DNA from: an uncultured Alteromonadaceae bacterium
GTDB taxonomy: Bacteria; Pseudomonadota; Gammaproteobacteria; Pseudomonadales; Halieaceae
Direction of reading: 5' to 3'
DNA length: 64,000 nt
Assembly (NCBI GenBank): GCA_913064725.1
Contig: CAJYAI010000001.1
Location: forward strand, 1-64,000
Position 1 is the first letter of the stretch, and the number at the start of each line of letters is the position of its first letter. A program made the translations under genes and the position numbers. Under the pieces are notes generated by a model. That model searched no databases. It was not told the DNA's origin and saw nothing but the letters and a program-made list of their open reading frames with translations. Of this stretch, positions 63,371-64,000 are shown one piece after another.

Positions 63371-64000
63371 TAGATAAATACATCCTTGTTTTCCATCCCC
63401 AGTGCCACGCTACCGAGGTTTCTAGCGAATGCAGTTGGGTTGTTCGCTACGTGGCAGCGCGCGATATGAATATCGTGCCACAGCTGCTGCAAAGGATGTC
63501 CGTTAAAGACCGAACGACCGCCGGCGACATCGAACAGGGTATCGATGGCCTCAATGGCTTTATCGATCACGATCGATGCCTGGTACCGGTACATGATTCG
63601 GTCTTCCAGTGTCGGCTTCCAATTCGCGGCTTCCATCTTGTCAAAGTTGTGATACATCACTGCCTCAAGCTCTGCGACAGTGTTGAGTACTTTCGCGAGA
63701 CGCTCTTGTGTTTCAACATCTCCAGCGAACTTCGTCATGTCTGTTGTGGAGTTACCTTGCTTGGACTCTACGAAAACCTTGACTGCTTTTTTCAACGCAC
63801 CGATGGCCGCCGAGTTGACGACGCGGACGAAGGTTTGAGCCCACGATAGATCATACATAGGGTTGTCTTGATCATTGACGCAATTAAAGCCGTCCATTTG
63901 CTTGTGCGTTCTGTGCTCTGGTACAAAAATTGGCTCAGCGATGACAACATCATTTGAGCCTGTGCCTTGCAGACCCATGACATCCCACGTGTCTTCAATC
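63370..64000 (-). CDS. hsaA: Flavin-dependent 3-HSA monooxygenase oxygenase component, C-terminal part
   Basis: The C-terminal 209 residues of a protein with acyl-CoA-dehydrogenase fold; the frame stays open to the right edge (DTWDVMGLQGTGSNDV), so the start lies outside. The C-terminal segments FDVAGGRSVFNGHPLQQLWHD and ENKDVFI fit the HsaA/HpaH-type two-component monooxygenases. HsaA hydroxylates the phenolic A ring of 3-HSA before ring cleavage. It overlaps hsaD as TAATG. The reductase HsaB is probably just beyond the window (inference from tesA1A2DEFG order). Confidence 0.88.
   Translation of the reverse strand, partial: IEDTWDVMGLQGTGSNDVVIAEPIFVPEHRTHKQMDGFNCVNDQDNPMYDLSWAQTFVRVVNSAAIGALKKAVKVFVESKQGNSTTDMTKFAGDVETQERLAKVLNTVAELEAVMYHNFDKMEAANWKPTLEDRIMYRYQASIVIDKAIEAIDTLFDVAGGRSVFNGHPLQQLWHDIHIARCHVANNPTAFARNLGSVALGMENKDVFI

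Noticed and set aside
63893..63901. GTCCATTTG, part of the shared element, inside hsaA
   Set aside because: Only 9 of 12 positions match and it is coding sequence; together with a similar match near 24615 it shows the background level, so 9-of-12 sites alone were not called.
1..64000. tRNA, rRNA, CRISPR arrays, insertion sequences, integrases, phage genes
   Set aside because: None seen. The steroid region could still be horizontally acquired, but there is no mobile-element signature in the window to support it.

Overview
The window comes from a Gram-negative, probably marine gammaproteobacterium. The evidence is two TonB-dependent outer-membrane receptors, an RND efflux pair, many short overlapping operons, moderate GC and a dense set of lipid and steroid catabolic genes. 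The species assignment is inference; no rRNA or tRNA gene is present. I found no CRISPR array, insertion sequence, integrase or phage gene.

Layout. 1-10.9 kb is mixed: the 3' part of a TonB receptor, an operon of NCS1 permease, hydantoinase-like ATPase and DUF917 protein, and a convergent RND pump (membrane-fusion protein plus permease). From about 11 kb onward nearly every gene fits steroid or sterol catabolism. 11-18.5 kb has two Rieske oxygenases of the KshA/DAF-36 type, a pair of acyl-CoA dehydrogenases, an acyl-CoA synthetase and an SDR without its catalytic tyrosine. 18.6-25.5 kb has a complete TonB receptor, two SDRs, an SRPBCC protein and a PAPS-type sulfotransferase. 25.6-32.7 kb is a run of minus-strand genes: DUF1214, NTF2-like, acetoacetate-decarboxylase-like, SDR, a third Rieske oxygenase, amidohydrolase and an MBL-fold hydrolase. 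32.8-41.5 kb is a plus-strand run: secreted sulfatase, CYP125-like P450, SDRs, an Old-Yellow-Enzyme protein with four clustered cysteines, SRPBCC and DUF3604. 41.5-46.6 kb has a steroid 5-alpha-reductase homologue divergent from a 3-ketosteroid-dehydrogenase-like flavoprotein, an NTF2-like protein, a second OYE and a degenerate amidohydrolase. 46.7-56.2 kb has MaoC, five SDRs (one a close match to Comamonas 3-alpha-HSD), a second DUF3604 protein, an EthD-like protein and a second acyl-CoA synthetase. 56.3-64 kb is the clearest part: ipdC and echA20 homologues (CD-ring degradation), a genuine ketosteroid isomerase with all catalytic residues, a LuxR-type regulator, and a meta-cleavage operon hsaA-D-E-G-F (9,10-seco pathway; order as in Comamonas tesA2-D-E-F-G), with hsaA running off the right edge.

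How the genes may work together (inference from families): receptors import a steroid or sterol; sulfatase, sulfotransferase and MBL hydrolase handle sulfate esters; SDRs, KSI, 5-alpha-reductase and the flavoprotein set the A-ring oxidation state; P450, acyl-CoA synthetases, acyl-CoA dehydrogenases, MaoC and EchA20 shorten the side chain and open rings C/D; the hsa operon degrades rings A/B to pyruvate and acyl-CoA. HsaB, HsaC, KshB, IpdA/IpdB and a thiolase are not in the window.

The two least expected observations are a shared 12-bp sequence, CAAAYGGAYTAC, found in three intergenic regions next to steroid genes (twice in tandem, 20 bp apart), and short tandem duplications that carry the stop codons at three places where genes end.
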